A stretch of DNA of 64,000 bases from NCBI GenBank assembly GCA_009767595.1, contig VSDK01003906.1, positions 204,269 to 268,268 on the forward strand. Reading direction: 5' to 3'. Origin of the DNA: Symbiodinium kawagutii. Its lineage: Eukaryota > Sar > Dinophyceae > Suessiales > Symbiodiniaceae. Numbering within the stretch: position 1 is the stretch's first letter; every line of letters begins with the position of its first letter. The translations under genes were made by a program, and so were the position numbers. The notes beneath the pieces are model-generated. The model had not been told where the DNA came from. It saw only the letters and a program-made list of their open reading frames with translations, and did no database searches. Below, in pieces: positions 10,162 through 19,479 of this stretch.

Positions 10162-10272
10162 GTCGAATGTCTTCGTGATGGCAAAGCCTTGTCGCGGCTA
10201 CTGGAGGCCGACCCCGGAGCTGAAAGAGCGGAACCCCTTCTACTTCGGGCCCTGGAAAGTGGGGTGACTTGA
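10162..10272 (+). CDS. putative coding exon, helical, weakly ankyrin-like
   Basis: After a CTTGGCAG acceptor the frame reads VECLRDGKALSRLLEADPGA then ERAEPLLLRALESG. The spacing of small residues and LL pairs recalls ankyrin repeats, but no TPLH-type signature is present. It is GC-rich with very coding-like codons. A GTGACT donor-like site lies at 10264. Confidence 0.5.
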   Translation, partial: VECLRDGKALSRLLEADPGAERAEPLLLRALESGVT

Positions 10273-10345
10273 TTAGTTATGGTCGGTTTACTACTCTTAG
10301 ATAGACGTCGTCACCAGAAGGCCTCCTAGAAATGATTCATGTGGG

Positions 10346-10546
10346 ATGATTGGGGGGTACTTCTGTTTTGAGAAACCAGCATATTGGATATTGGTCACGA
10401 TGGTTCTGGTTCTGATTGCTGTTGCTGTTGTTGTTGCTGTTGCTGAAGCTGCGATTGATCGAGCTGTAGTTGCATCTCTGCAAAGCCTTACTGCGCTTGG
10501 TGACCCTCACGTGGTGTTGCCAGGGCATTCTGAGCAAAGTTTTTGA
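10346..10546 (+). CDS. uncertain ORF over a GTTGCT repeat
   Basis: 66 codons ending in TGA. The middle is VLIAVAVVVAVAEAA, produced by a (GTTGCT)n-like repeat at 10410-10448. The C-terminal part (AVVASLQSLTALGDPHVVLP) looks coding. The left end is a partial family 2 terminus (GGGGGGTACTTCTGTTTTGAGAAACCAGC). It may be an exon whose hydrophobic start is an artefact. Confidence 0.3.
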   Translation: MIGGYFCFEKPAYWILVTMVLVLIAVAVVVAVAEAAIDRAVVASLQSLTALGDPHVVLPGHSEQSF

Positions 10547-10601
10547 ACGTGGGGGGATAGCACCATGGCTAGTGACAACCCCATACTGGTTGTTGTGAAT
10601 C

Positions 10602-10835
10602 ATGGCTTGGCACGTCAACAAAGTGTTTTTGGGAAGTGCCAACGACATCCATTTTTTGAAGCAACCCATTCATGGACCGGACTCTCAAGTTAGTTTGGAT
10701 TTGGCTAGAAATGTAACATACTCTCGGTTGGTCCCTGTTTTCAGGCAATCGATTTCTTTCCCATGCAAATCCTGTCATTGGTGTTCATCTCATTTCTTGG
10801 TGGGTGAAACATGGTCGGCAGCGATGTTTCCTTAG
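10602..10835 (+). CDS. uncertain ORF, unknown
   Basis: 77 codons from ATG to TAG, reading MAWHVNKVFLGSANDIHFLK... The opposite strand is also open over 10569-10778. Base composition is close to background, so coding status is open. Confidence 0.25.
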   Translation: MAWHVNKVFLGSANDIHFLKQPIHGPDSQVSLDLARNVTYSRLVPVFRQSISFPCKSCHWCSSHFLVGETWSAAMFP

Positions 10836-11106
10836 CGGCTGGTTGATTCTCCTGATTTGGGCCCTTTGATTCCTAGCCTTGCGATCCCTGTCAGCAAGAT
10901 ATTACTTGGTTGACTCAATGGTTGTTTCTTTGGTCAGATCCCTTCGCTAGAAAAGACGCAGCAAAAGAAGCTAATTACCCCTGAAATCAGCTGCAAAAGC
11001 ATTCTTGGTCAGAATTGTGAACCACTGAGTTCGGTGTGTTCCAGTGCCATGATGGGTCACTCTGGACCATATAGCTTGATTGCTCATCTTACTAGCTCCA
11101 ATGTGT

Positions 11107-11279
11107 GTGTTTCTCAAAATAGGGGTGCCCCAAATCATCCCATATTTACCATTTATAGTAAGAGGTCAACCATTATAATTGGTATATCCCCTATTCTTGG
11201 CTATTATCCCCTTGTTAATAGCCATGGTTAACCACTAATAAACCAACCATTTTGGGGGTTCCCTATGACTTGAGAAACC
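11107..11279. mobile_element. family 2 element, longer diverged copy
   Basis: GTGTTTCTCAAA-type left end with GGGGTGCCCC, and a right end GGGGGTTCCC...CTTGAGAAACCATC. The core is expanded by ACCA/ATTATAATTGG sequence. Confidence 0.55.
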
Positions 11280-11315
11280 ATCATGTCTTTCCAACGACCA
11301 TCCACGAGGATCCTC

Positions 11316-11387
11316 AGTAAAACATTTGGTCACTCGGGGCACCCCACCGTTGAGAGCGGTGTGGCTCACCAGCTGAATGATAGATGA
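11316..11387 (+). CDS. short putative exon
   Basis: After CCTCAG the frame reads TFGHSGHPTVESGVAHQLND. It is very short, supported by a GC rise, an acceptor and AATGATAG-rich intron sequence directly after it. Confidence 0.3.
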   Translation, partial: SKTFGHSGHPTVESGVAHQLNDR

Positions 11388-11990
11388 TAGTTACTACTAT
11401 CAGCCATAGTTGGTGATTAATGATAATACAAGCATAATGATAGGACTATCAGCCATAGTTGATGGTTGATGATAATACAAGCATAATGATAGGACTATCA
11501 GCCATAGTTGATGATTGATGATAATAGGAGTTGGTAGTTGTTCATAGTTAACAATAATGCTTACAGTGGTCAACTCTTATTCATTCATAATAGTTTGTAG
11601 TTGATGGTGGTTGATAATGAGATATCCAGCTGTTCATCAACCATCAGCAGTTTAGCCATAAATGTCCCTTCAAGTATGGGGTGAGGGGGGTGGTGATTTG
11701 GATGTCCCATTAATAGCAATGGATTTGTCCTCAAATAGTAGTGAAATAATTTTCATTAACACTGGTTATCCATAGATGGTAAATATTGATTGGAATGGTT
11801 TAACATGGTTCTTTGAAGGTAGCCATTGCGCCATTGCTGATTGATGTTTAAGACTGGTCAGCACCAACAGGGGGTAGCGAGCGATCTTTGCTGGATATTA
11901 GTGGTTGTCAGTTATATAATGATTTGAGATGTTTGGTGGATGATTCTCAGCGGCTCCTTTTTGAGTGTTTAGTGTTCCACCCCAGAACAG
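11388..11990 (+). repeat. intron-like with a 49-57-bp direct repeat
   Basis: The block ATAATACAAGCATAATGATAGGACTATCAGCCATAGTTGATGRTTGATG occurs twice in tandem (about 11421-11475 and 11474-11525), with a weaker third relative upstream. The rest is TGATGG-rich with no coding island. Confidence 0.6.
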
Positions 11991-12102
11991 GAATATGTTT
12001 CAAAACCTGGGACAAGCTGCAGGGTAGACTGCTCGATCATTCTGATGGAAAGCAACCACTGGTGTAATGGTTGCTATGTGTTTGTTTTTTCTCGTTTTGT
12101 TG

Positions 12103-12275
12103 CTTGTTGCTTGTTGCCTGTTGCTCGTTGCTTGTTGTGGTTCTTGTTCTTGTTCTTGGTCTTGTTTTTGTTCTTGTTCTTGTTCTTCTTGTTGTTGTTG
12201 GTGGTGGTGGTGGATATTCACTCCAGCAATACGATTGACCAGCTGCTCACTTATGTCCATTTCCTGCAAAAAACC
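12103..12275 (+). repeat. TTGTTC/TTG microsatellite plus shared 63-bp unit (copy A)
   Basis: A pyrimidine-biased TTGTTC/TTGCTTG run ends in (GGT)n and is followed at 12213-12275 by GATATTCACTCCAGCAATAC...CCTGCAAAAAACCT. The same unit, also behind a (TTG)n(GGT)n run, recurs at 13755-13817. Frames across it giving poly-V/L or poly-Q/E are repeat artefacts. Confidence 0.75.
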
Positions 12276-12352
12276 TTCACCAACCGCGTTTTCCAGGTCC
12301 TGCCCGAAGAGAACACTGCAAAGTTGAAGGCGAAACCGGCGCACCGTTGCAG

Positions 12353-12490
12353 CGTCAACAGCTGTGGTTTTGCCGGGCCCAGCTGTGTGGGATGCCGCTC
12401 AGGTGCTGTTTAATCCTGAGCTGGGCTTCAGTAAGAGGCTCTATGTGGACTTCAACTTGGTTCTGAAGCAGGCGATGTTGGACTTGGTGG
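12353..12490 (+). CDS. putative coding exon, unknown protein
   Basis: The frame is open from 12328 to a TAA at 12511. After GTTGCAG it reads TAVVLPGPAVWDAAQVLFNP then ELGFSKRLYVDFNLVLKQ. Very coding-like codons. The exon probably ends near 12490, where TGGATGTGG-type intron sequence begins. No family recognised. Confidence 0.5.
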
Positions 12491-12499
12491 ATGTGGGAG

Positions 12500-13560
12500 A
12501 AGATGGATGTTAATGGTTGATGCCTGTTGGGTGATCACGGTTGATGGATGTTGGTTGGGATTCTTGATTGTGGGTGTTGCTGTCAGTGGTTGGTGGTTAT
12601 ATTCTTTTTGTAGCGTTGTGTTGCTGGAGTGATCATCCATTCCAGTCAAGGTAACCTTTGAGTATTGTCTAATTTTATTCAATGATCATGGATATACAAC
12701 GAGTATCATCCATTCTAGTCATATTTTGTCCATCCATTCGTAGATGCATTGAGTCATTCCGCCGATGAACAACGTAGTGATCGGGGCTGGAGTGGAGCAT
12801 TGAGGCAGGCTGCATCGCAACGTGTGACAAGCATAGAGGCATCTTGGGTCCTGGGGGGTCTCTGTTAAAAATGCACCTATTAACCATCAACCTTTCCCGC
12901 TCAGCAACTATAAGTTGATTAATTCATCAAGTATCCATCAATAAAACAGGATTATATAACCATGACGTGACCATGGTTCACTTTTTTAAAACATGTCAAC
13001 CGTTGTGAGCTACTTGTGCTCCGTGCTGACGAATTGGCCACTATTCACAAATATGAACTGTCATCCCTCGTTAATTAATGTTTACCATAATTTTGCTCTG
13101 TTCACCACGCACTAATACCACACTTACCCATGACTTAGCCATTATCAACCCGAATGATTCATGGATGAAGCAATGCAATTCAAGAGAAATTCACCACTTT
13201 CAACTTTCAACCGTTATCATTGAAGCATCCATCATTGACTACCCCGCATCATCAACCCTGCCATTGCTCATACATTGTAAACCTTACGGTTGCAACCTAT
13301 TAGCCAGCAAAAATACCCCATTCTTCGTGAACCATTATGCACCCCTGTCAACCATTCCAAACCTGCTATTACTTATTTATTGAACCAGTATCCTCCATGA
13401 ATTCACCACTGTTCACCCTTGATTAATACCATGATCACCCATTAACTATCCATCAATAACTCTATTGACATGAGATCCATTTCACATATTGATTTACCAC
13501 TAACCTTTAGTGATCATTCATTATTTAACATATGACCAATCATTATTCTAGAATTCTGGA
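12500..13560 (+). other. intron: G+T-rich first part, A+C-rich second part
   Basis: 12500-12620 is TGGTTGATGG-rich. From about 12890 to 13550 the strand is A+C-rich (ACCATCAACC, CAACCATT). No convincing exon inside; the + ORF 13078-13383 follows the A+C bias. Confidence 0.45.
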
Positions 13561-13639
13561 CCAACCTTTATTCTTAAAACATTTTCCTATACAAACCTCC
13601 ATGGACTGTTGGATTGTTGTTGTTGCCACCGTTCTGCCT

Positions 13640-13817
13640 CCGTTAAAACTTGATGTTGTTGTTGTAGTTGTTGTAGTTGTAGTAGTAGTAGTAGTAGTAG
13701 TAGTTGTTGTTGTTGTTGTTGTTGTTGTTGTTGGTGGTGGAGGTGGTGGTGGTAGATATTCACTCCAGCAATACGATTGTCCAGCTGCTCATGTATGTCC
13801 GTTTCCTGCAAAAAACC
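13640..13817 (+). repeat. TTG/TAG/GGT microsatellite plus shared 63-bp unit (copy B)
   Basis: (GTT)n, (AGT)n and (GGT)n runs end at 13754, followed by the same 63-bp unit as at 12213-12275 with a few substitutions. Poly-V and poly-Q/L frames here are repeat artefacts. Confidence 0.8.
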
Positions 13818-13893
13818 TGCAGCACAAAACTTCACCAAAAGACAGTGAGGTGAAACTTCGACAGACGCTGGACGGTTTGACGCAGCGACCTGA

Positions 13894-14028
13894 TCTTTGC
13901 TTGCCCACCAAGTGTCACTGGGCGCCACCGGGATTGCTGCTGTGGCGATGACCATCGTGCACCATGACATGCAGATCATTCATGTTTATTTGCGGGATGA
14001 TCATACCATTTGTAGTGTTTTTTGGTGA
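13894..14028 (+). CDS. putative coding exon
   Basis: The best part is VSLGATGIAAVAMTIVHHDM then QIIHVYLRD, from about 13914. The frame is open between TGA and TGA. Hydrophobic and small residues suggest a buried strand or helix. An alternative + frame over 13810-13951 is also open. Confidence 0.35.
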   Translation, partial: SLLAHQVSLGATGIAAVAMTIVHHDMQIIHVYLRDDHTICSVFW

Positions 14029-14113
14029 TTTATGAAGCATTGTATGTAAAATTTGTGATTAAAGATGGCTAACTATAGCTAATTGATGAATGATGAATGG
14101 ATGATGAAATGGT

Positions 14114-14560
14114 TTACCATTCGTAACCGTGATTATTATGGATGATTAGCCTCTTCTTAGTACCGAGAGACGATGGCGACATCGTGTCCACAGAGACAAT
14201 AGCCAACAAGAGTAGATATTGGTAGATAATCAGTAGATGGTGGCAATCATCCACTAGGAAAATCACCAACAATGCAAGCTTATCAATAGCAGGAGGATAA
14301 TAAACAACAACAATGGGCCGGTGTTGCAAGGACATGCAGGTTGGCAAGATTTCATATTAAATGATTTTCAGGTCCACCATCCATGACCATCAGTGGGTGT
14401 AGTAGTGGCTAATGTTCACACAAAAGGCCCATACATAAGTATCATGCAGAAGCTAATCGGCAGGGAATGCAGAACATAACATTACGAATAACATCAACAT
14501 CATCGAAGCAATAGCATTACATGAACATAGCAAAGAATAAGATCAACAAAGACAAGAGCA
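14114..14560. other. non-coding
   Basis: TGATGAATGGATGATG-type and mixed AT-rich sequence. A 77-codon - strand ORF (14114-14347) lacks codon bias. Confidence 0.3.
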
Positions 14561-14584
14561 GCATGAACATAAACATAGACATCT

Positions 14585-14697
14585 GGCAGTGGGTCAAAAC
14601 CCTGTACCCCTGGTTCCCCTATCATCAACCATTGTTTTCCCTATGATTGGGTCGGTCATTATAAGCCATTATTGATGGTTAATATTGACCCATAGCC
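14585..14697 (-). mobile_element. family 1 MITE, complete copy with ATCT target duplication
   Basis: Ends GGCAGTGGGTCAA and TTGACCCATAGCC, flanked by ATCT at 14581-14584 and 14698-14701. Confidence 0.8.
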
Positions 14698-14788
14698 ATC
14701 TAAAGTCTCCATCAACATTGAAATCATAAGCATGGGTCTGTGATAAGCCATAAAGTGGTACCCGCAGTCAACCAAGGGTCGTAACATA

Positions 14789-14969
14789 GGCGTTTCTCAA
14801 GTCATAGGGCTACCCCCAATCATCCTTGATAAACCATTTATAGTGATAAACCTACCATTTTTGGGAAACCATCAAATGATGGGTTTATCACTGTAAATGG
14901 TTTTATCACTATAAATGCTGGGCTCCATTTTTTGGTTTTATAGTGGTTCCCCTAGTTTGAGAAACACCT
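14789..14969. mobile_element. family 2 element, expanded copy
   Basis: Left end GGCGTTTCTCAAGTCATAGGGCTACCCCC and right end GGTTCCCCTAGTTTGAGAAACACC. The core contains two inverted copies of AAACCATTTATAGTGATAAAC. Confidence 0.65.
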
Positions 14970-15035
14970 CAATGATCTTTTTTGTTGGGGCCCATTGATT
15001 ACCTGTCATGGCTAGGCACCGCCAAGCCCACTTAG

Positions 15036-15130
15036 GTGACGTTGCCGTCAGTCACGGCCTCAATCAGCTGATGGATATGAAGCGAGCGGAGCGACCCCGG
15101 GCCGGGGCAGCGGTGGCAGATGCGCCACAG
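15036..15130 (+). CDS. putative coding exon
   Basis: After CACTTAG the frame reads DVAVSHGLNQLMDMKRAERP then RAGAAVADAPQ. GC content is far above the flanks. G+T-rich intron sequence (GGTTGTGGTCAATGG) starts right after CCACAG at 15130. No family recognised. Confidence 0.5.
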
Positions 15131-15800
15131 TGGTTGTGGTCAATGGTCTGTGAAGTGGTGGTGATATAGTGGTTGCTAATACGGTGATATGATAGGGTGA
15201 TACTAATGATATATGGTCATAATAGGGTGATACTAATGATAGTAGTGGTGGTTATACAATGGTGGTTGATCATACGGAGATACTAATAATGCTTCATAAT
15301 GATATATGTGATTTCCCATTATAGTAGCGAAGAGTAGCTGGGGGAAGTTGTTTGATGTGCTTTGAACATGGTAGTAACTCTGATAGTTGGTGTTCTTATA
15401 GGACATAGTGGTTGCTAGTTGATAACGGTTGAACTGTTAGTATGTGTTCCTTGTGAAAATGTTGAATGTTCTTAGAACGGTGAATAAGTGGTAATGTTTC
15501 TTAGCTGGTTAGTGGCTGGTTGACTGTGGTGTTGATAATGTTTGCCAATAATGATTTATGATGGTTCCTACTGGTAAGTGGCATCAACTTGCAAGTACCA
15601 TCAACTCCTGGTTTACATTGGTTCACAAACGGCTGATAGTACTTGTTTTTATTTGATAAATTTGGATCGTGCTTATCATAAAACTGGTCAATCTTGATGA
15701 TAGAAGCTAATAGCGGTACTGGCTATTTTTGCTTGTTTGGATCATGGTTGTGACAATGGTTGACAATAAGTTGATACTATGATGTTCACAATGGCTTCTA
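15131..15800 (+). repeat. G+T-rich intron arm
   Basis: GTGGTGATA/GGTTGCTAATA repeats, including a tandem duplication of ATAGGGTGATACTAATGATA at about 15193-15240. No coding island. Confidence 0.5.
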
Positions 15801-16272
15801 GTGATAATGCAATTCAAAAAAACCGTCAGTTGAAGAAAGGACAACACTTTGAAGGAACCACCTGTGCAGGAGTGCGAGTAATTCGCCGATGTGTTTCCGC
15901 TTTTTCAGCCTTTTCTATACTTGGAACTTGAAGATTGGGATTCCAGAGCCATCCTTTCGCTCAGCAGGAGAGAATCCACGTACTGAAGCTCATGAACTCA
16001 TTCCCAAGTGCCGTGTGCATTGAAGAGATTGAAACTCAGTGTGAGGCCCAGACCTGTTGACTTAGTTGATGCTTTTTACATTTTTACTCGCAGAAACTCA
16101 ATGTTCATTCCTGGGATGACAAGCCGATTTGACTAGAGGTGATTGAAATCACCAAAGAACTTCCACAGCAACTGCTCCTTCACTATTGAGTTCAAGTAGA
16201 TTCAGCTTGATCCACCTTTTGATCACCTGGGTTTTACATGGTCAGTTGATGCTGGCAGAGTCTCTTCAACAG
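15801..16272. other. no clear feature
   Basis: Mixed composition, several stop-interrupted frames and no complete inverted-repeat element. Confidence 0.3.
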
Positions 16273-16339
16273 GTGTGGGGAGGATACGCCACTGCTGGAA
16301 GCGGTCACCAGCAACGCATTGCGACGGGGGACGTCCGAG
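16273..16339 (+). CDS. short putative exon, helical
   Basis: Bounded by TTCAACAG and GAG|GTATGG, both good splice signals. It reads CGEDTPLLEAVTSNALRRGT then SE. The pattern TPLLEAV is reminiscent of ankyrin helices, but one exon is not enough to call it. The 67-nt length shifts phase across the exon. Confidence 0.5.
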
Positions 16340-16474
16340 GTATGGTGACTTTGTGAACGACCGAGAGCTCCACGGTGGATGTAGTGATACCAAAGACGAT
16401 GTAAAGTCTACGCCTCAGCTGATGCGAAGTTAACCACTAGTTGAGCAGAGATTTTTTTTGATTGCGCACCCGCC

Positions 16475-16609
16475 GCGTAGGCTCCGCGTAGGCAACCTTT
16501 CAATGGATTGAAGCCTCGCGTAGGCTTCGCGTAGGCACTGGTGCTTCAACTACCCTCCGCGTAGGCGAATTTGCCGCGCGCGTAGGCGTCGCCTAGGCGC
16601 CGCGTAGGC
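16475..16609 (+). repeat. GCGTAGGC octamer array (7 exact copies, 1 variant)
   Basis: GCGTAGGC begins at 16475, 16486, 16518, 16529, 16559, 16580 and 16602; the palindromic variant GCCTAGGC begins at 16591. Spacer bases vary. The region is far more GC-rich than its surroundings and has no open frame of interest. Confidence 0.9.
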
Positions 16610-16798
16610 AATTCTCAGGATAACAGCTTTCAATTACTAAAAAATCTTTGCTCAGTTGTGGGTTGTTGGTTCAACTACCATTGACAACAACTAGTTAACA
16701 CTACCATTAACAACTACTAGTAGTTAACAACTACCATTAACAACAACTAGTTAATACTTGAACATTTTGTGCTGGTTTTGGGCGCTCTTTGGTAAACG

Positions 16799-16879
16799 AA
16801 CATGGCTGGCTGGAAAGTCCACCATGGAACATGGATGATTTTCCCGAACAAAATGGTGGAATTTCCAGCCAGCCATGTT
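16799..16879. repeat. fold-back inverted repeat (AACATGGCTGGCTGGAAA)
   Basis: AACATGGCTGGCTGGAAA is followed about 40 bp later by its exact reverse complement TTTCCAGCCAGCCATGTT. The stem extends inward with TCCACCAT/ATGGTGGA. This looks like a compact MITE or fold-back element. It lies inside an open - strand frame (16747-17082). Confidence 0.8.
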
Positions 16880-17156
16880 AGCTTACCGGAGGATACCTCC
16901 CAAGCATTGTTGCCAGCTTCCCACCATACAAATGATCTACGAAAGGTATGAGCTGGTGACATCGGGGCGCCTGTATCAAGCCATGGGTTCTGAGCAAAAC
17001 TCAGACCTAACAGGACCAAGTCGGTAGGTGGACATGGTTGCCATTGATATTTGGGTATGTGCCGCAACAGTGGTACCCCCAAACCAATGGTTTCCTAGGT
17101 GAAATGATCATGTCATGGTAGGTTATTGGTTACCCTATTGTGGCACCTACCCATTT

Positions 17157-17257
17157 GGGTGTTTCTCAAAATAGGGGTACCCCCAAATCATCCACTATTA
17201 ACCATTTATAATAATGAACCAGCCATTTTTGGGGTACCCCTATTTTGAGAAACCACC
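17157..17257. mobile_element. family 2 MITE, near-perfect palindrome with ATTT target duplication
   Basis: 101 bp. GGGTGTTTCTCAAAATAGGG continues to GGTACCCCC and is mirrored by GGGGTACCCC and TATTTTGAGAAACCACC. ATTT flanks both sides (17153-17156, 17258-17261). The best-preserved copy in the window. Confidence 0.9.
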
Positions 17258-17412
17258 ATTTGTGGTGGAGGTAAGAGTTGTTGATCATGTGGGGATATCA
17301 TCTGGCTGCGTTCTCCCGGTCACGGCATGTGTCATGAATGCAACCATTGGGCAATGAGTAGATGTCAACCAAGCAACCAAATGAGTAAAGCAACATCCCA
17401 ACAAAGACTAGT

Positions 17413-17535
17413 TTGGCCGGTTGGATGTTCACCAGCCCTGGTATATCCCCTACTATTGTTGCTTATTATGCCCTTGTTATTAACCATTCACCAGCTAACC
17501 ATTGGTTGCTTGGGGTTGTAGGCTTTGACCCACAG
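17413..17535 (+). mobile_element. family 1 relative, right part
   Basis: Contains family 1 core words (TATCCCCTACTATTGTTGCTTATTATGCCC, ACCAGCTAACCATTGG) and the end TTTGACCCACAG, but no recognisable left end. The terminal CCCACAG directly abuts the next coding island and could serve as its acceptor. Confidence 0.45.
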
Positions 17536-17670
17536 CTGCCTGAAGTGCCAGGTCCGCTCATTCAAGAACTCGCCCGCGCAGCGAGCGTAGCGCTCGTAGT
17601 GGGCCCAGTGACCAACCATCTGGCAGGGGCTCCTTTGACCCCGGCGATGTTGAGCCAGAGGAGTTCTGCG
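17536..17670 (+). CDS. putative coding exon; strand uncertain
   Basis: On + it reads LPEVPGPLIQELARAASVAL then VVGPVTNHLAGAPL, between a CCCACAG acceptor and a GCG|GTGGGT donor. The - strand is also open and reads AHYERYARCAGEFLNERTWH, with equally coding-like codons. The splice signals favour +. No family recognised. Confidence 0.35.
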
Positions 17671-17716
17671 GTGGGTTGGTTGGGGGGTTGGTTGGGATGT
17701 GATTTCCATGAAGTGG

Positions 17717-17783
17717 TTGATCCACCTTGATCCACTTTGATCCATGGTGATCCATGTTGATCCACGTTGATCCATGTTGATCC
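17717..17783 (+). repeat. TTGATCCAYG decamer array, exact 10-bp period
   Basis: Seven units start at 17717, 17727, 17737, 17747, 17757, 17767 and 17777 with no indels. It lies about 45 bp after the predicted donor at 17671. Confidence 0.95.
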
Positions 17784-17799
17784 CGATATGAGATGAGTT

Positions 17800-18311
17800 T
17801 GAAACTTCAAGGAATTACATTTATCGAACAGTGATTTCCAACAGCCGGGGCCGTTCCACCAGAATTGGCTGCAGACTAGACCGCGCACTCCAGGCTTGAG
17901 GGATGTAGCTATGGTGTTTGGAGACCCTGATGATGAGTCGACAGTGCCTGGCAGATTCCCTGAGAGGATGTGGAAGGCTCCGAACACGAGGATGCGGCTT
18001 CCATCACAGAGGAGGTGGAGTGCCCTTGTTGTGCCGCGAGGGATTGTGGCCTGGGCCAGGTTTGAACCCACTCCCGAAGCTACCTTGGAGGGTTTGACAT
18101 GAAGGAACCTGAACCAAGAGGATTGGGTCTCCACGAATACCCCGTCAGAGTTCTTCATATTCAATGGTTGAACGCGCCATTTCAAATCCTGACGAGCCCT
18201 GTCAGAAGCACCGAGAGCACAATGACAAGGAGGTTGATGGGTCATAGATTGTGGTTGAACTATCGATGGGTGACGGTGGTTCATGACACACCAACTAGCA
18301 TGGCTAAACAT
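17800..18311 (-). CDS. long open frame, unknown protein; both strands open
   Basis: Part of the longest open frame in the window (249 codons, 17562-18311, -). Residues from about 18220 down to 17830 look like real protein, including DGVFVETQSSWFRFLHVKPS and LHLLCDGSRILVFGAFHILS. Downstream of about 17800 the frame runs into decamer repeat and is an artefact. The + strand over 17896-18102 is open too (RDVAMVFGDPDDESTVPGRF). I cannot decide the strand from codon use alone, and no family is recognised. Confidence 0.35.
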
Positions 18312-18335
18312 GGATTGGATAAACCATCATGATAA

Positions 18336-18518
18336 ACCACCATTCTTCGCCATGATCATCCAACGAAATCCATCGTTGAACCCATGTGTTTTTTGAGACG
18401 GAAACTGGCTCGGATCAATTTGGGTCGGCAAAGTCAGCCTAAGCTGAGCAGCTCAAAGTATCTCGAGATCCAAATATGGCGGGGTTGTATGGGTATTATA
18501 GGCATTGACAATGGTTGA
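18336..18518 (+). CDS. putative coding exon, basic
   Basis: A 60-codon frame between TAA and TGA. The coding-like part is MCFLRRKLARINLGRQSQPK then LSSSKYLEIQIWRG. The preceding CCACCATTC and the following TTGATCATAGGGGATG are intron-like. No family recognised. Confidence 0.4.
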   Translation, partial: TTILRHDHPTKSIVEPMCFLRRKLARINLGRQSQPKLSSSKYLEIQIWRGCMGIIGIDNG

Positions 18519-18556
18519 TCATAGGGGATGATAAGCAGCACTATTGGTTAAACAAC

Positions 18557-18667
18557 TTGGTTTGTCCATGGCCATGCTGGTACCTACGAACGGTCCAAGT
18601 TCATAGCCATTGTCAAGAGCTGAAAACCACCAGTAGTGTGGAGGTACACCATTTTTTGGACAAGCCC
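18557..18667. repeat. family 4 inverted-repeat element (GGTTTGTCCATGG ends)
   Basis: Left end TTGGTTTGTCCATGGCCATG and right end ATTTTTTGGACAAGCCC are inverted relatives. A second, shorter element with the same ends is at 19000-19046. Confidence 0.5.
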
Positions 18668-18999
18668 ATATGATGGATAGTGGTTCTATAATGGTGGCCA
18701 ATGATGTAGCGCTTAATAAGGGTGAATAGTGGTAGTTACATGGTTTATATGATGTTTAGTTAGTGCAGACTGCTAATATATGGTTACTGTTTTGTAACCG
18801 TTAGTGGTGCTTAGTCATGCTTAATCAATAGTGGCATGGGGCTTTTCTACGGTGATGTCAGGAGGGAAGCACCTCACAATCTTTGGTCAAGTTACCAGCT
18901 CACCGATTTCCAAGTCTAAGTTTATCGGACATCAATTTGTTTAGTGCTATGACCATTCTTGAAGCGTGCTGTTTTCCCAATTCATGCTGATTTTTATTT

Positions 19000-19046
19000 G
19001 GTTTGTCCATGGGGTACCACCATGGCTATGGACTATGGACAAACCC
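19000..19046. repeat. family 4 element, short copy
   Basis: GGTTTGTCCATGGGGTACC followed by an inverted TATGGACAAACC end. Two imperfect CCATGG palindromes lie in the middle. Confidence 0.5.
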
Positions 19047-19082
19047 GTGGTGTTTAGCTGTTATAGTTGCTCCTGATCCCCT

Positions 19083-19352
19083 ATGATCATTCTTAGCCAC
19101 TCTAAAACCACCATCGCAAACTGGACAAAGAAGCATAAGCAACCAAGCAAGGGGGAAGGATTTGCTACAAACATGGCGCAGGTGAAGGTGCGCAACGCTA
19201 AGATTGTGATGAAACCGAGATTGGAAAGCGCCAACCCAATCTATGAGAGGCGCCGCGCCATGCCATGCGTGCCATGCGTCATGCGCGACCCCGAGTTGAG
19301 GTGCCGTTTTGTGAGAGACCAGGGGATCCCAAGCAGACTATATGGACTATGA
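19083..19352 (+). CDS. putative coding exon, basic (core 19180-19326)
   Basis: The frame runs ATG to TGA (89 codons). The convincing part follows GGCGCAG and reads VKVRNAKIVMKPRLESANPI then YERRRAMPC. Positively charged and GC-rich. The first 30 codons resemble intron sequence. No family recognised. Confidence 0.4.
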   Translation: MIILSHSKTTIANWTKKHKQPSKGEGFATNMAQVKVRNAKIVMKPRLESANPIYERRRAMPCVPCVMRDPELRCRFVRDQGIPSRLYGL

Positions 19353-19479
19353 TATATGAAGTTGATGACAAGAGGACATTTAGAGTATATTGTATTGGTC
19401 ATGTGTGTGAGGAGAGCAACAGCTCTTGGTGAGAAGCGCTTGAACGTAAGCAAACTCATTTGTGCTTAATCATTCTTTG

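Noticed and set aside
12045-12413. 122-codon + frame (poly-L/V) and 114-codon - frame (Q/E-rich)
   Set aside because: Most of each is the TTGTTC microsatellite; only the downstream island at 12353 is kept, in another frame.
13532-13979. 139-codon + frame with poly-V/G and 130-codon - frame with poly-Q/L
   Set aside because: Driven by the TTG/TAG/GGT microsatellite.
16475-16609. CRISPR array
   Set aside because: Repeat unit is only 8 bp, spacing is irregular, and the genome is eukaryotic.
16747-17082. 111-codon - strand frame
   Set aside because: It runs through the fold-back element at 16799-16879, and its other end has no splice support.
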